51,501 nt of DNA from contig CAMYMH010000024.1 of the NCBI GenBank assembly GCA_947259275.1, positions 1-51,501 on the forward strand. The letters are read 5' to 3'. Positions within the stretch are counted from its first letter, which is position 1; every line of letters starts with the position of its first letter. A program made the translations under genes and the position numbers. The DNA is from an uncultured Acidimicrobiaceae bacterium. Lineage in GTDB: Bacteria; Actinomycetota; Acidimicrobiia; Spongiisociales; SHLN01. Positions 1 to 9,108 of the stretch are shown piece after piece. The notes under the pieces were generated by a model, which saw only the letters and a program-made list of their open reading frames with translations, was not told the origin of the DNA and ran no database searches.

Positions 1-1
1 C

Positions 2-1114
2 GAACAACTGCCCGACGTGTTCACCGGGCATTACGGCGATGGAGGCATCGCGGCAGTTCTATTGCGCCGGGAATCCGGGGTGCCGTTCACCTTCACCGCC
101 CACTCGCTGGGAGCTCAGAAGCTCGACAAACTGCTCGACGAGTCCGGTGACCTGGGCGCCCTCGACCGGCGATACCACTTCGGCACCCGCCTCGCTGCCG
201 AGCGCCTCGCCATCAACCACTCGGGCGTGAACGTGGTGTCGACCAACCTGGAGCGTTTCGAGCAATATGCCCATCCGTACTACATCGGAGCAGTGGACGC
301 GGCCGACGACGACCGGTTTGCAGTCGTGCCGCCCGGGGTGAACCTCGAGACCTTCGATCATGACTCCGAGTCGGAGATCGACGGCGAGGTCGCCGAGTAC
401 GTCGCGGCTCGCATCGAGGCGTTCACCGGCCGTCGGGCCGGCCTGCCGGTGATCGTTGCCTCGAGCCGGCTGGACCCCAAGAAGAACATCACCGGCCTGG
501 TTGAAGCCTTCGCCTCCAGCCCCGCACTGCAGCACACCGCAAATCTGCTCCTGATCACCGGCCCCCTCAAGGACCCGCTCATGGACACCGAGGGTGCTAC
601 ACGCACCGAACGAGAGGAGATCCGCAAGGTCCGTCACATCATGGCCGAGGGGGAGCTCGACGGAATGGTGGCCGCATTTGGGTTGCAGGGACAGGACAAG
701 CTGGCCGCCACCTACCGGTACCTTGCGCGGCGGGGCGGCGTGTTCTGCCTCACCGCCCTGTATGAACCGTTCGGGCTGGCGCCGCTGGAGGCGGCCGCCG
801 CCGGCCTGGCAGTGGTCGTCACTCGCAACGGCGGGCCTTCGGAGAGCATGGTTGACGAGTCCGGCGAATACGGTGTCCTCGTCGACCCGACCGACCCGGC
901 TGACATTGCCGCCGGTCTCGAACGCGCCCTCGGAGAGGAATGGGGCATCCTGTCCGCGGCAGGCCGCCAACGGGTTCATGATCGCTACACCTGGGATCGA
1001 ACCGCCGCCGGCCACCTGGCGGCCGCCCAACGAGCACTCAAGCCGTCTGACCGGGACCTTCTCCCCATCGACCCCTACTTCCTCGGACGAGGCGCGGCCC
1101 CCATCCTCATCTAG
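2..1114 (+). CDS. Family-4 glycosyltransferase, sucrose-phosphate-synthase-like (5' truncated by window edge)
   Basis: The reading frame is open from base 2, so the gene starts outside the window. The visible C-terminal part is a GT-B, family-4 retaining glycosyltransferase. It has a GHYGDGG loop as in sucrose(-phosphate) synthases, then TAHSLGAQK, a PPGVN segment, the nucleotide-sugar-domain entry SSRLDPKKNI and the E-x7-E motif EPFGLAPLE that binds the donor sugar nucleotide. These motifs favour a cytoplasmic sucrose-phosphate synthase or sucrose-synthase-like enzyme moving glucose from a nucleotide sugar to an acceptor. The substrate cannot be fixed from sequence. The missing N-terminus carries the acceptor-side Rossmann domain. 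A strong hairpin lies just past the stop. Confidence 0.85.
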   Translation, partial: EQLPDVFTGHYGDGGIAAVLLRRESGVPFTFTAHSLGAQKLDKLLDESGDLGALDRRYHFGTRLAAERLAINHSGVNVVSTNLERFEQYAHPYYIGAVDAADDDRFAVVPPGVNLETFDHDSESEIDGEVAEYVAARIEAFTGRRAGLPVIVASSRLDPKKNITGLVEAFASSPALQHTANLLLITGPLKDPLMDTEGATRTEREEIRKVRHIMAEGELDGMVAAFGLQGQDKLAATYRYLARRGGVFCLTALYEPFGLAPLEAAAAGLAVVVTRNGGPSESMVDESGEYGVLVDPTDPADIAAGLERALGEEWGILSAAGRQRVHDRYTWDRTAAGHLAAAQRALKPSDRDLLPIDPYFLGRGAAPILI

Positions 1115-1150
1115 GCATCCCGTTCTCTGCTTGGCGTCGCTTGACGAGGA

Positions 1151-1176
1151 GGGAGGCCCCCAAAAGGGAGCCTCCC
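1151..1176. terminator. Hairpin between convergent genes
   Basis: A perfect inverted repeat (GGGAGGC / GCCTCCC) extends inward by three more C-G pairs after one mismatch and closes on an AAAA loop. It sits between the end of the glycosyltransferase (+) and the end of the secreted protein (-), as expected for a shared terminator. There is no T-tract, so termination is inferred only. Confidence 0.5.
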
Positions 1177-1222
1177 AGAGTCATTTCGCGGATCGCCTCG
1201 CTGGCGTTCCGCGCTCGCTGAT

Positions 1223-1882
1223 CTACGGGATCGTGAAAGTCATCGGAGCAGTCTCGAACAACTCGGCAAAGCCTCCGGAAATCAGGTCACCGCAGTCGGG
1301 AGTTGTCCCATCGGCGCCTGGCAGCAGCCTCTTCACGACCGTTGTGATACCGCTGTACGTCGTGCCGCTGTCGAAAGCTGGCCCGGGTACCAGAGCCGGC
1401 ACGTTTCCAGTCTCACACACTGGGGTCGCAGAACCAGTCAAACCGGAATCGGTCGGAATCACACCGCTCCAGTTGCCGCCATTGTTGGTCTTGACCAGAC
1501 CGACATCGACCCATTCGGTTATCCATGGGGTAGCGCCGTACGTTTTCATGCCAAACAGACCCTCGGCGCCGCTGAACTGCCCGAGGGACGTAACCCATTC
1601 TTGGGTCTGCATGGACACGAAGTACCACGTGTTCGGTGCCAAGCCGTGCAGGTTGGCACGCATTGTCTTGCCGTTGTAATGGATCTTGCCGTGGGCGTTG
1701 CCGGTGCCAAATCCGAGATCACATGGGAATATCTCGGACCAGTCGCCGGTCGAGTCCTTGCACACCAGGTCCTGGGGGGGGTTGTCGGCAGCTTTCTTGG
1801 CGAGCGCAGGTGCCGCCAGGGTCGCTCCGATCATGGTGAGGATCGCCATCAACGCGACCAACAACAGCATTCGTCGTTTCAT
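1223..1882 (-). CDS. Secreted protein of unknown function
   Basis: A 219-residue protein with a clear N-terminal signal peptide: MKRR, a hydrophobic stretch LLLVALMAILTMIGATL, and a probable cleavage after APALA. The mature part has four or more cysteines, many Gly/Thr/Trp and no membrane segment, as in a small beta-rich exported protein. I recognise no family. The start is supported by an AGGAGG Shine-Dalgarno 8 bases upstream of the ATG. A possible 30-codon ORF immediately upstream ends in an ATGA overlap with this start, suggesting translational coupling. It is convergent with the glycosyltransferase. Confidence 0.7.
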   Translation of the reverse strand: MKRRMLLLVALMAILTMIGATLAAPALAKKAADNPPQDLVCKDSTGDWSEIFPCDLGFGTGNAHGKIHYNGKTMRANLHGLAPNTWYFVSMQTQEWVTSLGQFSGAEGLFGMKTYGATPWITEWVDVGLVKTNNGGNWSGVIPTDSGLTGSATPVCETGNVPALVPGPAFDSGTTYSGITTVVKRLLPGADGTTPDCGDLISGGFAELFETAPMTFTIP

Positions 1883-1971
1883 ACTCGTCCTCCTATGTCG
1901 GCTTTCGCGCCAAGTGGAACCGAATCAGAAATCCGCAGGCCGGCGGTTTCGGGTTGGCAAGCGGTGCACAT
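1879..1971 (-). CDS. Possible 30-residue upstream ORF with a CxxC start
   Basis: The ORF begins MCTACQPETAG and ends ...IGGRV. Its TGA overlaps the ATG of the secreted protein as ATGA. A GGAGGAGGTG purine run lies directly before its ATG (the first GGAGG is 5 bases away). The CTAC pair at residues 2-5 could be a metal- or thiol-sensing motif, but that is speculation. It may be a leader peptide for the downstream gene, or a chance ORF. Confidence 0.3.
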   Translation of the reverse strand: MCTACQPETAGLRISDSVPLGAKADIGGRV

Positions 1972-2079
1972 CACCTCCTCCGGGTTCGCAGACGCGAAGA
2001 CTGCAACGTCTCACGATCGGGGCGGAGTGGCAATCCGTCATATGCATGATTTCCTGGCTCGCGTACGAGTGAGGCGGCT

Positions 2080-2706
2080 TCAGATCAGCTGCTCGCGATG
2101 CGCCATGATCACGGCTTGCAGCCTGGTATGGACATCGAGTTTGCCGGTGATGCTCTGGATGTGACAGCGCACCGTGGCGGGGCTGATGAAGAGGTCGTCG
2201 GCCATGCTGCGGGTGCTCTTCCCTTGCGCAAGCAACAGGAGGACCTGCCTTTCTCGGTCCGTCAGCGAGTACTCGGCGCCCGGCTTGCTGCTCGTGACAG
2301 GCTCGGCATCGGCCGACCGAGGATCTTCCGCCTGTTCCCCGGTCGGGCTCAGCAGGTGGACCAGAGTGGTCTCCTTCGGGTTGGCGCCGGGAACGACCAG
2401 CGCGGTTACCGTCACCGCGATGCGCTGGCGATCGGCTCCCCGAATCCAGAGTTTTGTTGCACGCACCGGCTGACCGTCAGCGAGTGTGGCCAAGAACGGG
2501 CAAGGAGCCCCGCAGAAGGAGTTCCCCGCCTCGTCGGTGGCCTCGAGAACCTGGTAGCAGGGTCGACCGATGACGTGTCGAGCACTGTGCCCGAGAGCTC
2601 GCTCGGCTGCAGAGTTCCACGCCACGATGCGGAGGTCAGAAGTTGCGAAGGCCGGTTGATCGGTGGTGTCGAGGGTCTCCGAAATGCTCGGATTGAGCCC
2701 TGCCAT
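2080..2706 (-). CDS. PAS-LuxR transcriptional regulator
   Basis: A 208-residue response regulator-like protein without a receiver domain. Residues 15-120 are a PAS sensor domain with the subfamily signature GRPCYQVL and a second cysteine pair in FCGAPCPF. Residues 143-208 are a LuxR/GerE helix-turn-helix (LTDRERQVLLLLAQG, then SPATVRCHI), the DNA-binding recognition helix. The three PAS cysteines could bind metal or a cofactor or sense redox state (inference). The start is an ATG preceded by a GAGGGGG Shine-Dalgarno. The upstream 200 bp carry a perfect TTGACA on the same strand (2813-2808) and a CRP-type palindrome (2862-2883), so control by a CRP-like protein is possible. The target genes are unknown. 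Confidence 0.85.
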   Translation of the reverse strand: MAGLNPSISETLDTTDQPAFATSDLRIVAWNSAAERALGHSARHVIGRPCYQVLEATDEAGNSFCGAPCPFLATLADGQPVRATKLWIRGADRQRIAVTVTALVVPGANPKETTLVHLLSPTGEQAEDPRSADAEPVTSSKPGAEYSLTDRERQVLLLLAQGKSTRSMADDLFISPATVRCHIQSITGKLDVHTRLQAVIMAHREQLI

Positions 2707-2861
2707 CCGGTCCCCCTCTGGTCAGCCGCGATGGCTGCAAGTCGGGTGGCAGCCCAAGGTCCGGGCCCCGGGCGCGCCATGCCTGATCGCTATGCCATTC
2801 TCTTCCATGTCAAGCTAGGTCGCGCCCGAGGTCGATACCAGAGGCTTACGACACTTTGTGA

Positions 2862-2883
2862 CATTGTGAAGGGAGTCACAATG
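2862..2883. promoter_or_regulatory. CRP/GlxR-type palindrome
   Basis: A perfect 8-bp inverted repeat, CATTGTGA-N6-TCACAATG. Its core TGTGA-N6-TCACA is the classical CRP half-site arrangement, used also by actinobacterial GlxR/Crp. It lies about 155 bp upstream of the PAS-LuxR gene. A TTGACA hexamer at 2808-2813 on the minus strand would put the palindrome centre near -94, a helical phase that CRP-type activators use. The overlapping repeat TTGTGAC-N12-GTCACAA (2856-2881) strengthens the dyad. Binding is inferred, not shown. Confidence 0.6.
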
Positions 2884-2925
2884 TTGAGCTCTTGACCGAA
2901 TCCGATCGTCATGGCCCGGGTGCTT

Positions 2926-4098
2926 TCACTTGAGGGCTTCCAGCTGCTCCGAGACCTCGATCCCCCGTCTGGCCAGCTCCTGGAAGAAACGCTCGCCGGG
3001 AACGTGACGGACCGGCGAGAGCAGTCCGGTTTCGGGGATCTCCCCTCCGGCAATCATCTGGGCGGCGATGCTGGCGGTGAACCCGACTGCCTGGCTCATC
3101 GCCAGCAGCCCGGTGGTCAGATCGCGTTCCATCAGCAACCAGCTGGTGATCCGGGTGGGATTGCCGTTCAACAATCCTTCGAAGATGTTGACCATCGCGA
3201 CCAGGTCCTTCTCGTCGTCGCGGTACTCCATTTGCGGACCGAGCAGCCTGTCGAGCATGGCATAGGGGCTTGCCTCCCCCGGGAGCCCCGGCACCGGATC
3301 GCGGCTCAGGAAGCCCATCTGTTTCAACGGCCGCCAAAAGGCGCTCCACCCCGGCCATCGCAGCGCATACCGCCCCGTCTCCCGGATTGGGTCGCCGAGC
3401 CCGAGCTGATCTGTGAACTTGTCGGCCAAGCCGTTGGGGATGGCCTCGAGGCTCCCAAGTCCGGGGAACTCGATCTGGTGAACGAACTCGGGGTCGTGCT
3501 GGCGAGCGGCTGGGATTTCGACCACTTGGCCATCCCGGACGATCCTCGAATCTCGCATTGTCGAGCTGAGGACGCCCTCCCAGGTCCATGACGCCTTGTA
3601 TTTGAGCGGATTGTCGGCGGCGGCGGATTCCGGGATGCCACCGCAATAGGAGCGGATCACGTCGAGACGGTCGAACCTTCTTTGAGCCTCGCCGTAGAGC
3701 ACCAGGTCGATCCCCGGATCGAGCCCGCATTCGGGCAGAATCGCCACTCCTGCCTCACGGGCGGGGCTGTCGAAATCAGCGATCTCAGCGGCGTAGTTGG
3801 TATTGACGACGCTGGCTCCCGCTTCCACTGCTGCTGAACAGACGGCGGGCATGAGCTGGCGGGGCAACAGGTCGACAACCGCGTCGGCCGACTCCATCAG
3901 CCGGGCCAGCCCGCCATGGTCTCCGGCGTCGATTGTCACGCTTTCGACCTTGGAGAGGTCGGCAACCTCCCGCAGAGAGTCGAGACCGCCCGGGTCACCA
4001 TCGGCGCTGACGACCACGTCGACCTGCTCGCTGCGAGCCAGGTCGAACACCGTAGCTCTCCCCTGCGTTCCGGAGCCGCCTAGGACGAGGATTCTCAT
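2926..4098 (-). CDS. Saccharopine dehydrogenase-like oxidoreductase
   Basis: A 390-residue protein with an N-terminal Rossmann fold (MRILVLGGSGTQGRATVFDL) and the saccharopine-dehydrogenase family layout: a nucleotide-binding half, then a C-terminal half that enters after PECGLDPGIDLVLYG. That motif is shared with lysine 6-dehydrogenase-like members, so an NAD(P)-dependent amino-acid dehydrogenase is the best call, substrate unknown. The gene starts 5 bases after the glyS stop, so the two form one leftward unit. Confidence 0.8.
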   Translation of the reverse strand: MRILVLGGSGTQGRATVFDLARSEQVDVVVSADGDPGGLDSLREVADLSKVESVTIDAGDHGGLARLMESADAVVDLLPRQLMPAVCSAAVEAGASVVNTNYAAEIADFDSPAREAGVAILPECGLDPGIDLVLYGEAQRRFDRLDVIRSYCGGIPESAAADNPLKYKASWTWEGVLSSTMRDSRIVRDGQVVEIPAARQHDPEFVHQIEFPGLGSLEAIPNGLADKFTDQLGLGDPIRETGRYALRWPGWSAFWRPLKQMGFLSRDPVPGLPGEASPYAMLDRLLGPQMEYRDDEKDLVAMVNIFEGLLNGNPTRITSWLLMERDLTTGLLAMSQAVGFTASIAAQMIAGGEIPETGLLSPVRHVPGERFFQELARRGIEVSEQLEALK

Positions 4099-4103
4099 GC
4101 GGC

Positions 4104-5414
4104 TCAGCCGGGCAGGCGCTCGGCCAGATACCCCGGTACTTGATCAATCGAAACGCGGTCCTGGGCCATGGTGTCGCGATCCCGGATGGTGACGGCCCGA
4201 TCCTCGATAGTATCGAAGTCGATGGTGACGCAGTAAGGAGTGCCGATCTCATCCTGGCGCCGGTAGCGGCGGCCGATCGCCTGGGTCACGTCCACCTCGA
4301 CCGCCCAGTGGGGCCGGAGGGCAGCGGCGACCACCTCGGTGTCGGGAATCAGCTCGTCCTTCTTCGAAAGCGGCAGGACCGCCACCTTGATCGGCGCCAG
4401 CCGCGCATCGAGGCGCAGCACGGTCCGGGTCTCCCCCCGCACTTCCTCCTCGTCGTAAGCGGAGATGAGGAAGGCGAAGGTGGTACGGGTGGCTCCGGCG
4501 GCCGGCTCGATGACGTGCGGGAAGAACCTCTCGTCGGCTTCCTGGTCGTAGTAGCGCAGGTCGATGCCGCTGTGGTCGGTGTGCTGACGGAGGTCGAAGT
4601 CGGTGCGGTTGGCAATACCCTCGAGCTCGTCCCAACCCCACGGGAACTGGAACTCAACGTCCGAGGTGTCGGTCGAGTAATGTGACAGCTCGTCTGGATC
4701 GTGCTCCCGCAGCCGGAGGTCGGCGGCGGCGATTCCCAGATCGGTGTACCAGGCCATCCGCTCCTGCTGCCAGTACTCGTACCAATCGGCCGATTCGGAA
4801 GGGTGGCAGAAGAACTCCATCTCCATCTGCTCGAACTCCCGGGTCCGAAACACGAACTGCCCGGGAGTGATCTCATTGCGGAACGCCTTGCCGATCTGGG
4901 CGATGCCAAACGGCAGCTTGAGGCGGGAAGTACGGCGGACGTTCTCGTAGTTGGTGAAGATCCCCTGGGCGGTTTCCGGCCGCAGATAGACCTTGGCGCC
5001 TTCATCCTCGACCGGGCCCATGTGGGTGGTGAAGAGGAGATTGAACTGCCGGGGCTCGGTGAACGTTTCCCGCTTGCCACAGTTGGGGCATTGGTCCAGG
5101 TCGTCCAGTTTGTCGACCCGGAACCGGTTGTTGCAGTTGGTGCACTCGACGAGCGGATCGGTGAACTCGGCCTCGTGACCCGACGCCACCCACACCTGGC
5201 GAGCCTGCAGGATCGCAGAGTCGAGGCCGACGATGTTGTTGCGGGTGCGAACCATCGACTGCCACCACTGGTCCTTGACGTTGCGCAGCAGCTCGGTTCC
5301 CAGCGGCCCGTAGTCATAGGCGGACCGCAGCCCCCCGTAGATCTCGGAGGACTGAAAGACAAAGCCCCGCTTCTTGGCGAGGTTGGCGATGGTGTCGAGG
5401 CTGACTGCAGGCAT
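4104..5414 (-). CDS. glyS: Glycyl-tRNA synthetase, single-chain class II type
   Basis: A cytoplasmic enzyme charging tRNA-Gly with glycine. The 436-residue protein begins [18 protein letters not shown] and shows the homodimeric GlyRS layout: [18 protein letters not shown], an inserted zinc-ribbon (CTNC...CPNC, about residues 88-111), motif 2 around [19 protein letters not shown], and a C-terminal anticodon-binding domain from about [10 protein letters not shown]. The frame is open for 103 codons further upstream, but that extension has no family similarity and overlaps the divergent neighbour, so the ATG at 5414 is chosen. It is followed by the saccharopine-dehydrogenase-like gene. Confidence 0.95.
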   Translation of the reverse strand: MPAVSLDTIANLAKKRGFVFQSSEIYGGLRSAYDYGPLGTELLRNVKDQWWQSMVRTRNNIVGLDSAILQARQVWVASGHEAEFTDPLVECTNCNNRFRVDKLDDLDQCPNCGKRETFTEPRQFNLLFTTHMGPVEDEGAKVYLRPETAQGIFTNYENVRRTSRLKLPFGIAQIGKAFRNEITPGQFVFRTREFEQMEMEFFCHPSESADWYEYWQQERMAWYTDLGIAAADLRLREHDPDELSHYSTDTSDVEFQFPWGWDELEGIANRTDFDLRQHTDHSGIDLRYYDQEADERFFPHVIEPAAGATRTTFAFLISAYDEEEVRGETRTVLRLDARLAPIKVAVLPLSKKDELIPDTEVVAAALRPHWAVEVDVTQAIGRRYRRQDEIGTPYCVTIDFDTIEDRAVTIRDRDTMAQDRVSIDQVPGYLAERLPG

Positions 5415-5547
5415 CCGGGGGATGTTAGGGCCCGGCCCGCCAAGGTCGTGTTTCCGGTCTACGGCCCTGCTAGCGGATTCCCGCCATTTGCCCCTGGTTA
5501 TCCGGCTTCCGTGCCGGCACAGTGAGGTGAGAGACGCGGAGGGTGCA

Positions 5548-6183
5548 ATGGGAACTCGCGATGCTCGGCACCACCTGGACTTGCGCGGAACCGGAATGGC
5601 CACGGAGATCGTGACCCGGGCCGTAAATCGGCTCGACGTCATGTCGCCGGGAGAGTCCCTGTCATTGCAGGTCGACGCCACCGAAGCCATCGACAACGAC
5701 CTCCGATCGTGGTGTGAGGCCACCGGGAACCACCTGCTCGATGTGACCGACCGCGGCGATGACCGGATCTATGTCATCGAAAAGGGCATCCCTATCAACG
5801 TCGTGCACCGCCTGGCCCTCGTCATGTCGAGCCCTGATCATGACCGGCTGGAGGCGCCGCTCAGCCTGGCAATCGCCGCCGCCCTCGAGGACGTGAAGGT
5901 TTCGATCTTCTTTGAGGGCCCGGCAGTGCGCATCCTCACCAGGGGGTTCGACCGGAGAGAGTCCCGAGGATGGTTTGGCCGTTCGCGTAAGACCGCTGCC
6001 ACCGAGGCTCAGAAACGAGTCCGACGAATTCAGGACCTAGGCGGGCATCTGTACGTCTGTGAGCGTGCTCTCGGAGCGCGCGCCATCCGGCCGGGAGATC
6101 TCGCTTTTGAGAACGTCACTCACGCCGAATACCTGACCTTCCTCCCGGTTATGGAAGAAGCCGACATCCAGCTGCTGGCGTAG
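5548..6183 (+). CDS. TusA-DsrE fusion protein with a degenerate TusA domain
   Basis: A 211-residue two-domain protein. Residues 8-80 match TusA/SirA sulfur carriers ([17 protein letters not shown], then YVIEKG), but the catalytic Cys-Pro that should follow LDxRGxx is Met17-Ala18. Residues 85-211 are a DsrE/DsrF-like domain with its conserved cysteine at 171 (HLYVCERAL). Such fusions pass persulfide sulfur between proteins. Here only the DsrE cysteine can do chemistry, so the TusA part is probably a docking domain (inference). The ATG at 5548 is chosen for its GGAGGG ribosome site and because TusA homology starts nearby. It is divergent from glyS and convergent with the M16 peptidase. Confidence 0.75.
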   Translation: MGTRDARHHLDLRGTGMATEIVTRAVNRLDVMSPGESLSLQVDATEAIDNDLRSWCEATGNHLLDVTDRGDDRIYVIEKGIPINVVHRLALVMSSPDHDRLEAPLSLAIAAALEDVKVSIFFEGPAVRILTRGFDRRESRGWFGRSRKTAATEAQKRVRRIQDLGGHLYVCERALGARAIRPGDLAFENVTHAEYLTFLPVMEEADIQLLA

Positions 6184-6201
6184 AGATCCCGCCCCGGGCA
6201 G

Positions 6202-9108
6202 CTATCCAGCCGGGACCAGGTCGACCCGGATGTAGTCGTCGAGCCTGAGCAAGGTCCCGGCCAGCGCTTGGACGTCTACGCCGGTGAGCGCCAGAGTGTC
6301 GGGAATCTGGTCGGCCACGTCTTGCGGGTCGAGACCTGGATTGGACACGTAGGTCGTCATGATGTCGAGCCAGAACTGGTTGCCGATGAGTTCGTAGTTG
6401 CGGATGGTTTGCTCCTGGGCGATGGCGAACTCGTCTTCGGTCGGCCCGCCCGCGGTGAGATCGGCCAGGTCGGCCTCCAGGGCGTCGGCGATCCGCTGCA
6501 GACCCGTGGGATCACCGCTCACCTGCACCACCGCCTCGATCAGCTCAACCGGGTCGTCCTGGACGGACACGATGACGAATGGCGAGTAGGTGGCTCCCAG
6601 TTCCTCGCGCAGCAAGGCAGTTAGGCGCTGGTTGAGGATCGATTCGAGCAGCGGAACCGTCAGTCGCAGGTCCTGGGTCAAGTCGAATTCCTGGGTGAAT
6701 TGATAGGAGATGGCTCCCAGCTCGCCCTCTCCGGCATCGACCACCTCGAACACCACTCCATCGGGTGCCACCGGTTGACCGGTGCCGGCGGGCTCGGAGA
6801 GCCCGGCACTCGGCAGGGCTCCCAGGTATCGACTCGCCAGATCCTCCAGCTCCTCAGCCGCGAAGTCACCGGCAAAGGTGAACACGAAATCCGCAGCATC
6901 AGAGAAACGCTCCCGCTGGAGTGCCAGACCTCGTTCGAGGTCGAAGGCGTCCAGGTCGGCCACGGTGGGAACCGGCAGGTAGCGAGGATCACCGCCGTAG
7001 CGACTCATTTGCAGCTGGTCGGCGAGTGCCAGAAAAGGAATTGATGTCCGGTCGACCGCCAGCGGCCGGAGCTCACCGAGGAGTGAGTCGAGCGCACGTT
7101 CATCCGCCCTCGGAGCAGTGAACGACAGATAGATGAGCTGGAACAGCAGCTCGAGGTCGTCCGCCTCGGCGTTCCCCACGATCACCTCCCTCGTCTCGTC
7201 GATGAAAGTGAACACTTGCACTACCTCTCCGCTGAGGAATCGCGACAGCGCCACCTGATCGAACTCACCTACGCCGCTCTCGAACGCCACTGCCCCGATG
7301 AGCTGGGCCTCGACCGCATCCCCAGCCGGCAGCAGCAGCCAGCCACCCGGGCTCGAAGCTTGCATCGAGACCGTGTCGGCGGCGATGTCCGATTCGACGT
7401 ACGCCAACCGCACGCCGTTGGCGAGTTCGAGAACCGTCGGCCGTAGCGGGCCCAGCTGTGAACGCGACACGATCTCGATCGGATCGGGGCGATCCATCAG
7501 ACGGTCGGCAGTGATTTCGGAATCCTCCCGGGCCGCGAGATCGGCGGTCGCCGCGGCCGTAACCACTTGCGCCAACGCCGGCTCGCCCGGGATGTCGGCT
7601 TCGGCGGAGGCGGGTCCGCCCGCAATCACGAGCGGTTCGGTGGTCTGAATCGTGGCCCGAAACGTGTCTGCCACCTGACTCGAGGTCATCTCTCCCAACA
7701 GCCGAATGCTGATGTTGCGATCGACTTCGGCAGATGGGATCGGGCTCCCCGTGAGGTAATTCTCTACGTAGTCGGCAGCGAACTGCTCATCCTGCTTGGA
7801 GCTGCGCCCCTCAAAGGTGAGGTCCACCTGGCCACGGAAATCGGCCACCGCCCGGGTCAGCTCGTCGTCGTTGAACCCATGGAGCAGTGCCCGCCGCACC
7901 TCTTCCAGCAAGGCGGTGGCCGTCGCCTCGAGGTCGGTCGGGTCGGCGAACGCCGCCAGCCCAGGGGTCCGCTGGCCGTCAACAAAAGGGTTGGCGGCAA
8001 AGGAAGGGCTGAAAAACGGAGCATCGCTTCGGCGCGAATCCTCGTCGAGGCGGGTAATGATCATGTCGAAGGCGAGCGCCAATGCCAGCTCCTGGCGACT
8101 GGCCCCGACGGTTCCGAGCGGCAGTGCCGGCAGGGGGTAGTTGAGCTCGACGAACGCGTTGGGCGATTCCGGGTCCACCAGCACGACGAACGCTGGTGCC
8201 GATGCCGGATCAGTGGCCAGCTCCGGACGGGGCCGCGGGTTGGGACGCGGTTGGAGCCTCTCGAAACGCTCCCGGATGAGCTGCTCGACCTCGGCGACAT
8301 CGAAGTCGCCGACGGCCACCACCGCCATGAGGTCCGGCCGGTACCAATCTTCGTAGAAGCGCCGCAGTGTCTCAGCCGTGGTGGCGTCGAGCTCGTCCCC
8401 GTCGGCGAGCGGATCGTGGCCCTCATAGAGGGAGCCGGCCAGCAGAACATCGCCAACGGCGTCGAAGTAGCGGCCGGCGAAGCTTTGGCTCCGCAGGCGC
8501 CACTCTTCGAGCAAGACCCCGCGTTCTGCGTCCACTTCAGCCGGATCGATGGTGGCGCGCGAGGACCATTCGAAGAGCACGTCCAAGGCGGTCTCCACGG
8601 TGCCGGGAGCATCGGTAGGGACCTCCAGCTCGTAAACGGTTTCATCGAAGCTCGTGTAGGCGTTGATGTCCGGGCCAAACTCGGACCCGAAGCGTTCCAG
8701 CACGCGGATCAGCTCGTTGGCGGGAAACGCCTCGGTGCCGTTGAACATCATGTGTTCCAGGTAGTGGGCGACGCCGCGCTGATCGTCATCCTCCAGCGCG
8801 GAGCCTGCCGCCACCACCAGCCGGAGCTGGGCACGGTTCCCCGGGCGGGTGTTGCGCCGGATGTAGTAGGTGAGGCCGTTGTCGAGGGTCCCAATCTCAA
8901 CCGCTTCGTCAACACCGATCACCTCGCCATCGCCGGCAAACACCGGCATCGCCACCGGTGGAAGCGTGGGTGAGGAGGTTGCGGGTTGCGTCGATGTGGT
9001 GGCTGGCGCCGGCGGGACGGTCGTGGTCACGGCCTCGGAACTCGAGCGGCAGGCGGTAGCCGCCACCGCCAGCGTCAGACCAAGAATCAGCCGACCAGAG
9101 TGAAACAC
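6202..9108 (-). CDS. M16 family zinc metallopeptidase, lipoprotein
   Basis: A 968-residue pitrilysin-type peptidase. A lipobox (VAATAC, Cys20) predicts lipid anchoring outside the membrane, followed by a Thr/Pro-rich linker to about residue 52. The first M16 domain holds the inverted zinc motif HYLEH (His115, Glu118, His119) with the third ligand near Glu195 (ERGVLLEEW). The second half repeats the M16 fold with no second HxxEH, as is normal for two-domain members. It probably degrades peptides in the cell wall space. The GTG start sits next to the signal peptide. It follows uppS on the same strand, but 428 bp with hairpin arrays separate the two. Confidence 0.88.
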   Translation of the reverse strand: MFHSGRLILGLTLAVAATACRSSSEAVTTTVPPAPATTSTQPATSSPTLPPVAMPVFAGDGEVIGVDEAVEIGTLDNGLTYYIRRNTRPGNRAQLRLVVAAGSALEDDDQRGVAHYLEHMMFNGTEAFPANELIRVLERFGSEFGPDINAYTSFDETVYELEVPTDAPGTVETALDVLFEWSSRATIDPAEVDAERGVLLEEWRLRSQSFAGRYFDAVGDVLLAGSLYEGHDPLADGDELDATTAETLRRFYEDWYRPDLMAVVAVGDFDVAEVEQLIRERFERLQPRPNPRPRPELATDPASAPAFVVLVDPESPNAFVELNYPLPALPLGTVGASRQELALALAFDMIITRLDEDSRRSDAPFFSPSFAANPFVDGQRTPGLAAFADPTDLEATATALLEEVRRALLHGFNDDELTRAVADFRGQVDLTFEGRSSKQDEQFAADYVENYLTGSPIPSAEVDRNISIRLLGEMTSSQVADTFRATIQTTEPLVIAGGPASAEADIPGEPALAQVVTAAATADLAAREDSEITADRLMDRPDPIEIVSRSQLGPLRPTVLELANGVRLAYVESDIAADTVSMQASSPGGWLLLPAGDAVEAQLIGAVAFESGVGEFDQVALSRFLSGEVVQVFTFIDETREVIVGNAEADDLELLFQLIYLSFTAPRADERALDSLLGELRPLAVDRTSIPFLALADQLQMSRYGGDPRYLPVPTVADLDAFDLERGLALQRERFSDAADFVFTFAGDFAAEELEDLASRYLGALPSAGLSEPAGTGQPVAPDGVVFEVVDAGEGELGAISYQFTQEFDLTQDLRLTVPLLESILNQRLTALLREELGATYSPFVIVSVQDDPVELIEAVVQVSGDPTGLQRIADALEADLADLTAGGPTEDEFAIAQEQTIRNYELIGNQFWLDIMTTYVSNPGLDPQDVADQIPDTLALTGVDVQALAGTLLRLDDYIRVDLVPAG

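Noticed and set aside
5415..5723. N-terminal extension of glycyl-tRNA synthetase by 103 residues
   Set aside because: It overlaps the divergent gene's start, has no family similarity and would make the enzyme abnormally long.
7567..8973. Long plus-strand frame opposite the M16 peptidase
   Set aside because: A high-GC antisense shadow. The opposite strand encodes a complete M16 peptidase with signal peptide and zinc motif. The same applies to 12355-13773, 18595-20124 and 37575-39182.
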